Below are positions 14,120 through 25,000 of a stretch of DNA of 39,591 bases, in pieces; position 1 is the stretch's first letter, and each line of letters begins with the position of its first letter. Made by a program: the position numbers and the translations under genes. The notes under the pieces were generated by a model. That model was not told the DNA's origin. It saw nothing but the letters and a program-made list of their open reading frames with translations, and ran no database searches. This DNA is from Anaerolineales bacterium (GTDB lineage Bacteria > Chloroflexota > Anaerolineae > Anaerolineales > UBA6663), in assembly GCA_020845955.1 (NCBI GenBank), contig JADLEU010000240.1, positions 1 to 39,591 of the forward strand, in the 5' to 3' direction.

Positions 14120-17100
14120 ATGGCAGCTATTCGCACACTGTTCTCCACGCGCCGCCGCATTGACCGGCGAATTGAGAAAGTCATCGACTACGCGGCGCGT
14201 GAAGATGAACGCCTCCTGGCCGAGATCGAGGAGTACGAGGCCACCGACAACGTCGAGGCCTGCTTCCGCAAGTTTCTGGAGCATTATCGGCTGGGCGTGA
14301 CCGGCGGGCAGGTGGGCGACAACGCCGTGTGGGTGTCCGGATTCTACGGGTCGGGCAAGAGCTCGTTCACGAAATATCTGGGCCTGGCACTCGAGGGCAA
14401 GAAGGCTGGCACTCAGCCATTCGTTGCTTTGGTAGGCGAACGTCTGCAATCCACTGACGTGCAGGCCCTACTACGCACAGTGGCGGCGCAGACGCCCACA
14501 GCAGTCGTGTTCCTGGATCTGGGTGCTGAGCAACTGGCTGACAACGCTGCCGAGACGGTCTCCAATGTTCTGTACTGGAAGGTGCTACAGTTTGCCGGCT
14601 ACTCCAAGGAAAAGAAGCTTGCGCAACTGGAGTTGACCCTCGAGCGCGAAGGCAAATATGAGGCCTTCCGTCAGCTATACCAGGAACGCTGGGGCGAGCC
14701 GTGGGAGAACGTCCACAACGCGCCCGTGATGGGCACCGCGCGAGCCGCGCAGTTGGTGCCAGAGCTGCTTCCCAAGGAATTCCCCACGCCGGAGAGTTTC
14801 AGGCAACTCCGCTTTGAGCTGGCCGACAACTTGCGCGACCGGGCAAAGGAGATGATCGAGCTAGTTCGGCGGAAGCTGGGCAAGCAGAACATCCTGTTCA
14901 TGATCGACGAAGCCGGACAGTATGTGGCCCCTCGCCAGGAGCTTATCCTGAACTTGGATGGGCTGGTGCGCGATTTTAAGGAGTTGGGGCAGGGCAAGGT
15001 ATGGGTGGTGGCGACGGGCCAGCAGACCTTGGCCGAGATCGTCAGTAATGCCCAGTACAACTCGGCCGAGCTCAACCGTCTTCAAGCGCGCTTCCCGGTA
15101 ACCATTGAACTGGATGCGCGGGATATTAAGGAAATTACCTATCGGCGCCTGTTAACCAAAACGCCCGAGGCGCTGCAGAAGCTCAAGGACATGTTCCGCC
15201 AGAGCGGACAGGCGCTAGTGACTCATACTCGGTTGGAGGGCACCACCCTTTACCGGGCCGATCCCAATGCCGACACCTTTGCCCAGTTCTACCCTTTCCT
15301 GCCACAGCACTTTGACCTTCTGCTGGAGCTGATCCGCACCCTGGCCCGTTCAACCGGTGGCATCGGCTTGCGCTCTGCCATCAAGGTCATCCAGGACGTC
15401 TTGGTTGACGTCAACCGCCTGCTGCCACCAGACGCGACGCGCCTGGCCGACCGCGAGGTCGGGCAGCTTGCATGCGCCGACGACTTCTTCGATATCCTGC
15501 GCAATGACCTACTCAAGGTGTTGCCCCATGTCGTGGCGGCCGTGGACCGAGTCGCGAGCATCTTTGGCGGCAATCCCCTGGCGTTGCGCGTGGCGAAAGC
15601 AGTCGCGGCCTTACAGCCGATTGAGACCTTCCCGGCCTCGGCCGAGAACCTAGCGGCGCTGCTCTACCCAGCGCTGGATAGGCCCAGCCAATTGCCGGAG
15701 GTGCGTGAATTGCTACGAGCGATGCTGGCCGTGCCAGACATCGGCCTGGTGGAAGACCCCAAAGTTGGGGGATACGTTTTTCTTTCCGACAAGGCTCAGG
15801 AGCTGCAGCGCAAGCGCAGCGGCATCACATGGACAAGCGGCGACCTCCTGCGCATCCGGAATGAGATTCTGGGTAAGCGTCTGTTTGAACCCCAACCATC
15901 GGCCCGAGTGGAGAATAGCAAGGACGTTCGCGCCGCCGTGCGGGCCGATAAGGCGCTGGTGGCCGGCGATAACGAAGATCTGACCTTCCGGCTGGAGTGG
16001 GTGGACGCAGGCCGTTGGGACCAGCGCCGGCAGGAGCTGCTGACTGAGACGGCGGCGCAGCCCGAGTGGCAGGCGGCCATTGCCTGGTTGGCACGCCGCG
16101 ACGAGACTGTGGACGAGCTGCTGCCCGAGATCTACAAGTCGGAGCAGATCGCGGGCCAAGTGGACGAGCGTAGCGTGGACCGCGACCAGGCGCAGTTCCT
16201 GCGCGCCGAGCGCAAACTTGCCGAAACCAATCGCGACGAGGTGGAACGACGCTTGCGGCAGACGTTGCTGCAAGGCACGCTCATCTTTCGGGGCCGCCCC
16301 ACACCGGCCGGCGAAGCGGGCCTGACGGTGGACGCCGCCGCGCGTACGGTGTTGGCGCAAGCAGCCAAGGAGGTGTTCAAGTACTACTACCTGGCGCCGG
16401 TGCGCGTAGCGACTGACCTGGCCGCCAACCTGCTCAAGGCTGAGCGCCTGGACCGTGCCGGTGAATACGATCCGCTGAAGTTGGCCACGCGGCAGGGCAG
16501 TACCACACGAATCAACACCCAGCACCCAGCGCTGGCCGAGGTGTTGCGAGCCTTTCGGGCCAAGCTGGAAGAGACCGGCAGCGGCCGTTTGCAGGGCAAC
16601 TTCCTGCAGGATTTCTTTGCGGGTCCACCTTACGGCTGGTCTAAGGACACCGCGCGCTATCTATTTGCCGCCCTGCTGTGGGCGGCCGAGGTGGAATTTC
16701 ACACGCCTGCAGGAGCGCTGAAGGTGCCTGGCCCGGCCGCGGTCGAGGCCGCAAAAAGCACATTGGCCTTCAACAAGGTCGGCGTCTCAATGCGAGACGC
16801 CCCGCCCGACCTGGACGCCCTGGATCGTGCTGCCCGCCGGCTCGAGGAGTTGTTTGGCGACAACGTGATGCCGCTGGAGGACAGCGTCAGCCGGGCAGTG
16901 CGACGGCGGGTGCCCGAAGTACTCGAGGAAGCGGGCGCGCTGCCCGATCGCTTGCGCCTATTGGGGCTGGCGGGGGAGCCGCGGGCGCGCAACCTGAACG
17001 CCACGCTGACGCGCGCTCTCAGCGGTGATGCCACCGACGCCGGCAGCATTTTTGGCGCCCGCGACGCGACCGTCGCCGAGGACATCCGCTGGGCCCAGGC

Positions 17101-17746
17101 CGCAATGAAAGCGTTGAGCGAAGGCGCCGAGCGGGATGTGCAGGAGGCGGTGCGCCTTCGGAGTAGCGTGCAAGAGCTCGACTTGCTCTTCCCGGGTGAG
17201 GGCGCTCGCCTGCTGACCGAGGCTGACCGAGAAACACTGGCCGAGGCGCTGGCGAGCGAACGCTTCTTTGAGCGCCTGCCTGAAGTGCGCGGCCTGCTGC
17301 GGCGTGCTCAAGAGCGCGCCGAGGCACGCTACACCGAGCTTGGACAGGAGCAGGCCGAAGCGCTGCGGCGGGCACGGTTGAACCTGGAAGCCCACCCTGA
17401 CTGGCCTTTGATTAGCGATGAAGATCGCACTGCGCTGATGGGGCAACTTGAGGCGGCCGAATTGCCGCCGGTGCGCCAGGCCGGCGCAGCCGATTTGCGC
17501 ATGGCGCTGGTGCGCCAGGCACGGCTGGCACAGACGCAGCGCGAGTTCGATGAGGAAGTAAGACGTCGAGTGCCGCCCCCGCCGCCGAGCGACGGCGCGG
17601 CGCCCGAAGTGGCCAATCTGGCCTGGGCCGAAATGCAGCCACCAGGCCTGCTGACCACGGAGAGTGAACTGGATGAGTGGCTGAAGCGGCTGCGCGCGCG
17701 CCTGGCCAGCCTGCTGCGCGCCGGCAAGCAAGTTCGGTTGGAATAA
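14120..17746 (+). CDS. brxC: BREX ATPase BrxC
   Basis: This 1208-residue protein starts at the ATG at 14120 (MAAIRTLF), preceded by GGGGA; the same frame extends upstream through brxB but without family-like sequence. Walker A GFYGSGKS is at 74-81 and Walker B FMIDEAGQ near 260-267. A long helical C-terminal half rich in Arg/Glu heptads follows. BrxC/PglY is a large P-loop ATPase of BREX thought to form the central assembly with PglX and PglZ. The length is near the usual 1100-1250. It is followed by pglX after 17 nt. Confidence 0.95.
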   Translation: MAAIRTLFSTRRRIDRRIEKVIDYAAREDERLLAEIEEYEATDNVEACFRKFLEHYRLGVTGGQVGDNAVWVSGFYGSGKSSFTKYLGLALEGKKAGTQPFVALVGERLQSTDVQALLRTVAAQTPTAVVFLDLGAEQLADNAAETVSNVLYWKVLQFAGYSKEKKLAQLELTLEREGKYEAFRQLYQERWGEPWENVHNAPVMGTARAAQLVPELLPKEFPTPESFRQLRFELADNLRDRAKEMIELVRRKLGKQNILFMIDEAGQYVAPRQELILNLDGLVRDFKELGQGKVWVVATGQQTLAEIVSNAQYNSAELNRLQARFPVTIELDARDIKEITYRRLLTKTPEALQKLKDMFRQSGQALVTHTRLEGTTLYRADPNADTFAQFYPFLPQHFDLLLELIRTLARSTGGIGLRSAIKVIQDVLVDVNRLLPPDATRLADREVGQLACADDFFDILRNDLLKVLPHVVAAVDRVASIFGGNPLALRVAKAVAALQPIETFPASAENLAALLYPALDRPSQLPEVRELLRAMLAVPDIGLVEDPKVGGYVFLSDKAQELQRKRSGITWTSGDLLRIRNEILGKRLFEPQPSARVENSKDVRAAVRADKALVAGDNEDLTFRLEWVDAGRWDQRRQELLTETAAQPEWQAAIAWLARRDETVDELLPEIYKSEQIAGQVDERSVDRDQAQFLRAERKLAETNRDEVERRLRQTLLQGTLIFRGRPTPAGEAGLTVDAAARTVLAQAAKEVFKYYYLAPVRVATDLAANLLKAERLDRAGEYDPLKLATRQGSTTRINTQHPALAEVLRAFRAKLEETGSGRLQGNFLQDFFAGPPYGWSKDTARYLFAALLWAAEVEFHTPAGALKVPGPAAVEAAKSTLAFNKVGVSMRDAPPDLDALDRAARRLEELFGDNVMPLEDSVSRAVRRRVPEVLEEAGALPDRLRLLGLAGEPRARNLNATLTRALSGDATDAGSIFGARDATVAEDIRWAQAAMKALSEGAERDVQEAVRLRSSVQELDLLFPGEGARLLTEADRETLAEALASERFFERLPEVRGLLRRAQERAEARYTELGQEQAEALRRARLNLEAHPDWPLISDEDRTALMGQLEAAELPPVRQAGAADLRMALVRQARLAQTQREFDEEVRRRVPPPPPSDGAAPEVANLAWAEMQPPGLLTTESELDEWLKRLRARLASLLRAGKQVRLE

Positions 17747-17763
17747 GCGGCGAGAAACCAGTA

Positions 17764-20700
17764 ATGCCCTTCGATAAACCCACCCGCAATGCTCTGGCTC
17801 GCCTGGTTGCCGCTGCCCGAAACCGGCTGATCGAAGACCTGACAGCCCAACTCCAATCTGATTTCCGCTTGCAGCCGGACGGCACTGCCCTCCCGCTTGA
17901 CGGCCTGACCGACGCCCAGCGCGCCGCCGCTGAGGATTTGCGCGAACTGCTGGCCCACTATCGGGCCGCGCTCCCAGCCGGGGAGCGCCGGCCAGGCACG
18001 GCATCCTTTGACCGCCTGGTGCGCGAGATCGGCTTTACAGTGCTCAATCGCCTATCGGCACTGCGGCTGGGCGAGGAACGCGGCCTGGTGGTGCAGTGCG
18101 TAAGGCAGGGGCTGGCCTCCGAGGGTTTTCAGCTCTATGAGCGGCTGACCGGCGGAGCGCTGGGCGGCGGTTATAACAGCTACCGCTCCTTCCTGTACAA
18201 CCTGTTTGACGAACTGGCCGTCGAACTCGGCGCACTGTTCGACACTCGCACCCCCCTCTCGCATGTGTTCCCAACCGAACGGGCCTTGCTGGATGTGCTT
18301 GACCTGCTCAACAAGCCCGACCTGGCCTGGATTTGGCAGGAGGACGAGACGATCGGGTGGATTTACCAGTATTACAACGACGAGGCTGAGCGCAAGAAGA
18401 TGCGCGACGAGTCGCAGGCCCCACGCAACTCCCGCGAGATGGCCGTGCGCAACCAATTCTTCACCCCTAGATACGTCGTGGAATTCCTGGCGGACAACTC
18501 GCTGGGCCGGTTGTGGTACGAGATGCGCGCCGGTGATACGCGGCTGGCGGAGGAATGCCGCTATCTGGTGAGGCAGCCAGCAGCCGAGGGCGCCGCATTG
18601 CCCACCCGCGCGAAGAAAGACCCGCGCAACGTTACCATGCTCGACCCGGCCGGTGGCTCCGGCCACTTCGGGCTCTACTGCTTCGACCTTTTCGAGACAA
18701 TCTATGCAGAGGCCTGGGACGACCCAGACCTAGGACCAATGTTGCGCGAAGACCACCCGGATCGCGCAGCGTTTGACAAGGCCGTCCCACGCCTCATCTT
18801 GGCCCACAACATCCATATTATCGACATTGACCCGCGTGCCGTGCAGATCGCCGCTCTGGCTCTTTGGTTGCGAGCCCAGCGCAGCTACCAACGGCTGGGT
18901 CTCAAGGCCGCCGAACGCCCGCGAATCATGCATGTGAATGTCGTAACGGCTGAGCCGATGCCCGGCGACCAGGCGCTATTGAATGAATTCGTGACTGAAT
19001 TGCGGCCGAGGGTGCTTGGCGACTTGGTGCGCGTGATCTTCGAGAAGATGAAGCTGGCTGGCGAGGCCGGCTCAGTACTGAAGATCGAAGATGAACTGCG
19101 TGAGGCCATCGCAGCCGCGAAAAAGCAATGGCTGATTGGCGACAGGGCAGAGCAGTTGGCACTTCTTCCTGGCGAGAAGAACGTGCCCAACGCTGAGCAA
19201 ATGGCGCTGTTTGACGTCTCGGACGTTAGCGATGAGAGCTTTTTCGATGAGGCTGAGGCCAGGGTATTGGAAGCCCTGCGCGATTACGCCGGGCAGGCCC
19301 GGAACGGCCACGCGACCCGTCGCACACTCTTTGCCCACGATGCTGCACAAGGCTTTGCGTTCATAGAGCTGTGCCGCAAACGGTATGACGTGGTGTTGAT
19401 GAATCCTCCGTTTGGTGCGCCATGCAAGTCGACTATTGATTACTGCTCGGTAAACTTTCCTAGCGCAGCCCATGACCTGGCATATGCGTTTGTTGATCGG
19501 GTGCTCAGAATCGTTGCCAAGGCGGGTTATGTCGGGTGCATAACCACGCGAACAGGTTTTTTCCTTCCCACATTGGAGGAATGGCGGCGATCTGTGTTGG
19601 CTGGTGGGCGATCTCTCGTCGTTTTCGCTGACTTGGGCTATGGTGTGCTCGAAGCCTTGGTTGAGACAGCTGGGTACGTGCTTAGCCCGGGCAAACAATC
19701 CTCTTCTACTCATTTCTTTGATGTACTTACGTCAAGAGAAAAACAGGGAAGCCTGCTGGGCCAAGTTACTGAACGAGGCGTTGAGCACTACCTCGTAAAT
19801 GTCGACACGTTCGATTCATTACCAGGTATGCCATTTGGCTATTGGGCACCAGAAGGCCTTTTGACATCCTTCGCAAAGTGTCACAGATTTGAGCCAACAT
19901 GGGGCGAAGTGAAGCGAGGCGTGGCAACTGGTGATAATGAACGCCTCCTTCGTCTAGCTTGGGAAGTAGCCACAGATGATATCGGCGCAGAGGCTAACTG
20001 GATATGGTATGCAAAAGGTGGGGAGTACTCACCCTACCACATGGAAACACACCTCTTGCTGGATTGGCGAGATGGCGGACGTGTGCTCCGCAACTTGATT
20101 GGAGAAAACGGTCGGTTGAGATCACGGCCGCAAAACCTGGAGTACTTCTTTCGCCCGGGACTAGCCTACGCTTCGCGAACAACCAGTGGCTTTGCGCCGC
20201 GAGTACTCCCGGCGTATTGTGGTTTTGATCAGACAAGTAATCCAATTTTTCCGATAGATGCCCTACCGAAGGAGGCTGTGTTAGCCCTTTTCCTCACGCG
20301 GCCGGTATTGTGTTTCATTGAGCTGTCAGTTGGAGTTGGCGATACATCTCAGTCTGGCACTGCAGCACGCGACTATACAAACGGGCTTGTTGGCCGAATA
20401 CCAATACCTGAGATGACATTGGACGACTGGGCTGCCCTAGCGAAACTGGGTGCCAGGTTGACCGAACTCTCACGAATACCTTCTCGCACCCGCGAGACTG
20501 CTGCGGAGTTCATTGCGCCCAAGCTGCTTCTCAGCAAAGCAGACAGCCTCTTGGATAGAATGTCCGCACATGTCACGTCTGAGTTACAACGGATCGTGGA
20601 AATACTGGACTTGTCGTGGCGGGCCGAACAAATAAGCACCGGTCTATATGACCTAGATTCCGACTCACAAGAATTTCTTGACAGCTTCGTCGGTCCACAT

Positions 20701-22029
20701 CCAATGGCTTATACACTTTTCGAGCAATCAGAAGGGGGCGCTGGACCAGCCAGAATTGAGACGAAGAAGTGCTACTGGGCCGATCGAGAATTCGAACTCA
20801 GATGTCATGAGGCGAAGAGAGCACCGCAGCATATCGCCCCGGCCATAGATGTAATTGAAATGGCAAATCGGAGTCTGTCCGAGGAAGTCAACTGCGTCAC
20901 GTCCTATTTGACCGGTTGCTGCTTCGGTAGATGGGACATTCGCATAGGCTTGGATCCTGCTGTCGCTCCTAGACTTGCCGGACCTCTTGACGGCCTCCCA
21001 CAATCCTCCCCAGGCACGCTTGTAAGCCCAGATGGTCTTCCCGCGACACCTGGAAATATCGTAAGCGAAGCTTGGCTGCTCGCGCGGCCGAATTCGATTA
21101 CCCTGCCTCTCGATGGCAGCGTTGCGCAGCCCGCAATCCCTGACTCGGAGTATCCGTTACGAATTGCCTGGGATGGAGTCCTTGCCGATGATCCTGGACT
21201 GGACCCAGAACGCGAAGACCTGCACCAGGCCGATGTCGTGCGCCGGGTGCGTGAGGCGCTGGCAGTGCTGTGGGGGAAGCATGCCAGTGCAATTGAGCAG
21301 GAAGCCTGCGAGTTACTTGGCGTACGCGACCTGCGCGAATACTTTCGTAAGCCTGGTTACTTCTTCGCTAATCACCTGAAGCAGTATTCGAAGAGCCGAC
21401 GCCAGGCGCCGATCTATTGGCCGTTGAGTACGGCTTCGGGCGACTACACCATCTGGGTCTATTACCATCGGCTGACCGGCGACACCCTCTACACAGTCGT
21501 CAACGGTTACGTGAAACCCAAGCTTCAGGCCATCCAGGCACGTATTGACCGCCTTAGTGATGAACTGGGAGAGACCAAGGGGCGCGAAGCAACAACGTTA
21601 CGCGACGAGATCGAAGGCCTACGACGTTTCCTGGGCGAGCTCAACGACTTCCAGGCCGAGCTGCTGCGCGTGGCGGGCTTGCCCTATAAGCCGAACTTGA
21701 ACGACGGCGTGATCCTCAACGCGGCGCCCTTGCACAAGTTGTTCCGGCTGCGCAAATGGGCGACAGACTGCAAAGCGGCGTGGGACAAGCTGGCGGTGGG
21801 CGAGTACGACTGGGCGCACATCGCCTACACGATCTGGCCGGAACGGGTAAAGAAGGCGTGCGAGACGGATCCGTCAATCGCCATCGCGCATGGCCTGGAG
21901 CACCTGTACAAGGGGGAGGCGAAGTCGGCGGGCAAGAAGCGAGGGCGGAAGAAGAAGGCGGCCGGCGATGAGGGCGACGCGCTGGAGTTGGGTCTGGACG
22001 AGGGGTTGTCGAGTGAAGGGGCAGAATAA
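17764..22029 (+). CDS. pglX: BREX adenine-specific DNA methyltransferase PglX
   Basis: The protein has 1421 residues from the ATG at 17764. Upstream codons in the same frame overlap brxC by 70 nt and look non-coding. It has an N6-adenine methyltransferase core with SAM-binding DPAGGSGHF (294-302) and catalytic NPPF (547-550). Then come a long target-recognition region and a C-terminal helical domain ending in a Lys/Glu-rich tail. PglX methylates one strand of an asymmetric site to mark self DNA in BREX. The length is somewhat above the common 1200 or so. The stretch from about 19400 to 21080, right after NPPF, is distinctly AT-richer than its flanks, suggesting that the specificity region was exchanged. 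It is followed by an inverted repeat and the nested cassette. Confidence 0.95.
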   Translation: MPFDKPTRNALARLVAAARNRLIEDLTAQLQSDFRLQPDGTALPLDGLTDAQRAAAEDLRELLAHYRAALPAGERRPGTASFDRLVREIGFTVLNRLSALRLGEERGLVVQCVRQGLASEGFQLYERLTGGALGGGYNSYRSFLYNLFDELAVELGALFDTRTPLSHVFPTERALLDVLDLLNKPDLAWIWQEDETIGWIYQYYNDEAERKKMRDESQAPRNSREMAVRNQFFTPRYVVEFLADNSLGRLWYEMRAGDTRLAEECRYLVRQPAAEGAALPTRAKKDPRNVTMLDPAGGSGHFGLYCFDLFETIYAEAWDDPDLGPMLREDHPDRAAFDKAVPRLILAHNIHIIDIDPRAVQIAALALWLRAQRSYQRLGLKAAERPRIMHVNVVTAEPMPGDQALLNEFVTELRPRVLGDLVRVIFEKMKLAGEAGSVLKIEDELREAIAAAKKQWLIGDRAEQLALLPGEKNVPNAEQMALFDVSDVSDESFFDEAEARVLEALRDYAGQARNGHATRRTLFAHDAAQGFAFIELCRKRYDVVLMNPPFGAPCKSTIDYCSVNFPSAAHDLAYAFVDRVLRIVAKAGYVGCITTRTGFFLPTLEEWRRSVLAGGRSLVVFADLGYGVLEALVETAGYVLSPGKQSSSTHFFDVLTSREKQGSLLGQVTERGVEHYLVNVDTFDSLPGMPFGYWAPEGLLTSFAKCHRFEPTWGEVKRGVATGDNERLLRLAWEVATDDIGAEANWIWYAKGGEYSPYHMETHLLLDWRDGGRVLRNLIGENGRLRSRPQNLEYFFRPGLAYASRTTSGFAPRVLPAYCGFDQTSNPIFPIDALPKEAVLALFLTRPVLCFIELSVGVGDTSQSGTAARDYTNGLVGRIPIPEMTLDDWAALAKLGARLTELSRIPSRTRETAAEFIAPKLLLSKADSLLDRMSAHVTSELQRIVEILDLSWRAEQISTGLYDLDSDSQEFLDSFVGPHPMAYTLFEQSEGGAGPARIETKKCYWADREFELRCHEAKRAPQHIAPAIDVIEMANRSLSEEVNCVTSYLTGCCFGRWDIRIGLDPAVAPRLAGPLDGLPQSSPGTLVSPDGLPATPGNIVSEAWLLARPNSITLPLDGSVAQPAIPDSEYPLRIAWDGVLADDPGLDPEREDLHQADVVRRVREALAVLWGKHASAIEQEACELLGVRDLREYFRKPGYFFANHLKQYSKSRRQAPIYWPLSTASGDYTIWVYYHRLTGDTLYTVVNGYVKPKLQAIQARIDRLSDELGETKGREATTLRDEIEGLRRFLGELNDFQAELLRVAGLPYKPNLNDGVILNAAPLHKLFRLRKWATDCKAAWDKLAVGEYDWAHIAYTIWPERVKKACETDPSIAIAHGLEHLYKGEAKSAGKKRGRKKKAAGDEGDALELGLDEGLSSEGAE

Positions 22030-22039
22030 CAGGCGGGGG

Positions 22040-22063
22040 ATGGTCAACAAGGGAGTTGACCAT
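22040..22063. repeat. Perfect 9-base inverted repeat at the pglX/cassette junction
   Basis: ATGGTCAAC (22040-22048) and GTTGACCAT (22055-22063) pair completely around AAGGGA, ten bases after the pglX stop. In the RNA it would form a small hairpin whose loop holds an AGGGA ribosome-site-like sequence, just before the helicase start. As DNA it could be an operator. Confidence 0.6.
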
Positions 22064-22079
22064 CGTGGGGGAGATGCGG

Positions 22080-25000
22080 ATGGTTGAGTGGCCGTTTGGC
22101 ATTGGCGACACGCGCCAGTACACGGTGGTGAGCGGTGGCGCGCGCGTGCCCGAGCGCGGCGAGCGGGTCTACTTCGTCCCGCTTGACAGCGCTCGTATTG
22201 GCGCCACCGACGTAACGCGCCGGCCTCTCGGCGAGGTGCTGGACGAGAGCGCCCGTTTGCGCCTGCGCCACACGCTCGAGACAAAGCAGGCCTACGTCGC
22301 CGAGGCCATTGCGACGGGGGCTGACGGGCGCTGGCAAGCCCGGGTGTCGTGGCCGGTTGAAGTCATCCCGCTGACCGGTCCGATCCAGATTGTGCTTTCA
22401 GTCCCTTCACGCCGCCAGGTAGAAAGCCGATGGCAGGAGCAATTGCATCTGCCGCGCGATGTGCCGGCACCCGAGTTGGACGAGGCCAGCTTGCTCACCT
22501 GGCTGCAACAGGTGTTTGTCTACCAGGCCAATTTCCTGGTATTCAACCGCGTTGAGGATAAGCCGGACGAGCTCGTGCTGCTCGGCCCGGCCGGCCAGCT
22601 TCGGTGCCACATTCGCAAGCGCAGCTTCCTGTGGGCCGCTAACGCCGGCCGGCTGCCCAAGGAGCACGAGCCTGCCTTTGAGCGCGCGGGCGTGATCGAA
22701 GCCCGCGCCGAGTGGCACTTCAGCCAGGCCCGGCTGCCGGAGGTGGCGGAGGGCGCGCTCAATGTGCTTCAGGCCATTGCCGCGAAATCGGAGTACTTCG
22801 CGATCTGGGACGAGTACGGCAAGCTCGAGCAGGAAATGCTGGCCAACCGCATGGCCGCTCTCGGGCCGCTGCATTTCCGACGCCTCAAGTATTTCGACGA
22901 CGTTGTGCGCTTCTATCTGGAGCCGGGCGCCAATACCGCTGCCTGGCGCGACCAGGCGCTTGGGCTCTCAGCCGAGCTGGTCACCCGGCCGAAGCGGCGC
23001 GCGCGTACCTCGCAGGCGGAGGAGGCCGTCCACGGCCTGACCCTGGGCGCCATCCGGCGCGTCAAGCCCGACTTCGTCGACGTTGACCGCACCGACGATG
23101 AGCCCGGGCTTCCCGACCGCGGCGAATTGCGCGTCTCGCCTATTGGCGACACGGTGCGCCTCGCCCGGCAGCGAGCCGCGCGTGATCAGCTTCAGTTGGG
23201 TCTGGTGCCTCTGCGCCATCTCCAGACGCTGCTAGCCGAAGGCAAGACCGACGAGATTACCAACTATCCCGTGCCGGCATTTACCAGCCAGCCGCAGCGC
23301 CAGGCCGATGGCACGACGCCCAACGAGCGCCAGGTCCAGGCCATTGCCATGGCACTCAACACGCCGGACTTAGCCGTCATCCAGGGGCCGCCCGGCACCG
23401 GCAAGACCGCAGTCATCCGCACCATTCTGCGCCGGCTCAAGGAGCAGGGCCGGCGCCATCTTCTCGTCTCGTCGCACCAGCATACCGCCGTCGATAACGT
23501 CCTCAAAGGCACGGCGGCTTCGGGCGTGGTAGCCTACCGCTTTGGAGGCAACGAAGATAGCGAGAGCTATCGCAACGAAGAGCTGGACTCCTGGGTGGTA
23601 CAGGTCACGGGGGCCGTCAACGCTGAGCTCGAGCGTTTGCCTGTGGATGACGGCCGCTTCGAGCAGCGGCTCAGGCTAAAGTCACTGGTGGAGCAGGCCG
23701 CCCTAACCCATCTCTCGCTGCCGGCCTGTCAGGAGCTGCTCGCTAGGGCCTCGGAGGACTACGCCGAAGTGCTTCCCATAGTGCTCGGGCAGCGAGCCGA
23801 AACACTACGCGCAGCCCTTGAAAGCGAGATCGCGGCTTCCCAGCCAGCCTCGAAACCTGGCCAGGGCAACCAGCTGAAGGAGGCGCGGCGGGCACTGGCA
23901 GAGTTGCCGGCCGATGCGGGCCAGCTCAGCAACACCACGCCGCTGGCCGAGTTAGGGGCCAAACTGCAGGCGCTACGAACGGAGGGCATAGGCGATGTCG
24001 CCGCCTTCCAGGAGTACAGGCGCAGTCAGAACAAGGTAAGTGCGCTACTTCCGCGCGTGCAGTTGACGAGCCAACCAGCGCAAGCGCGGGCGCAGCTTCA
24101 GTCCGCCCTCGATGCCGTACGCCAGGCCGCACAGCAATTCATAGAGGCCTGCCTGGAAGTGCCTGTCGAAGCGCCTGCGGCGGTTGATCACGCCTATGGT
24201 GAAGACTACTGGCGCTCCAAGTTCCACGAATGGTGCCGCCAGGTGGCCCAGGCCGTCGGCCGGGAGGCTGAGGCGAGCAGCAGCCAGGTGGTGCTGATCC
24301 TGAACCGCTGGCGCGAGACGATCAACACCCGGCCGGCACAGGTACAGCAGCTTCTCAGCAAGCACGCCGACGTGTGGGGCGTCACGTGCCAGCAGTCCGC
24401 CGCCAAGCGTTTCGGCCTGTATGATAGCGAATTTGACTGTGTGGTGGTTGACGAAGCGGCTCGCACGAGCCCACTCGATTTGCTCATCCCGCTGGTCCGG
24501 GCCCGCCGCATCATCCTGGTGGGCGATCACCGGCAGTTGCCCCACGCGCTCGACTATCAGCTCGAGAAGGAGTTCGAGACGGCTATCCGCCAGCCGGAGC
24601 ACCGCGAGTTGCTCAAAGCCAGCCTGTTCGCCCGGCTTTACGACCAGTTGCCGACCAGCAAACGGGTGCGGCTAAACGTCCAGTACCGCATGCATCCCGT
24701 CATTGGCCGGATGGTGAGCCAGGCGTTTTACGCCGACGACCCGCTGGAGGACGCCCCTGCCACCGCCGACCTGGTCAATGACACGGGGTTGTTCGACGGG
24801 CACTCGCTTGTGTGGCTCGACACCAGCTCGGCTCCCGGCCAACGTGAATCCGGCCAGTACCATAACTCCTTCGAAGCAGAGTGGGTACTGGAGTGCGTCA
24901 GGCGCCTGCTTGGCGGCCCGCGCGCGGACAGCGTCGGGATCATCACTTACTACGCCCAGCAGCGCGACCAAATCGACCGTCTCTTGCGCGACCATGTGCC

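Noticed and set aside
15713-16525. Long minus-strand open frame inside brxC
   Set aside because: Antisense shadow of a high-GC gene; brxC is well supported in the opposite frame.
16958-18004. 348-codon minus-strand open frame across the brxC/pglX junction
   Set aside because: Low-complexity shadow of two recognised genes.
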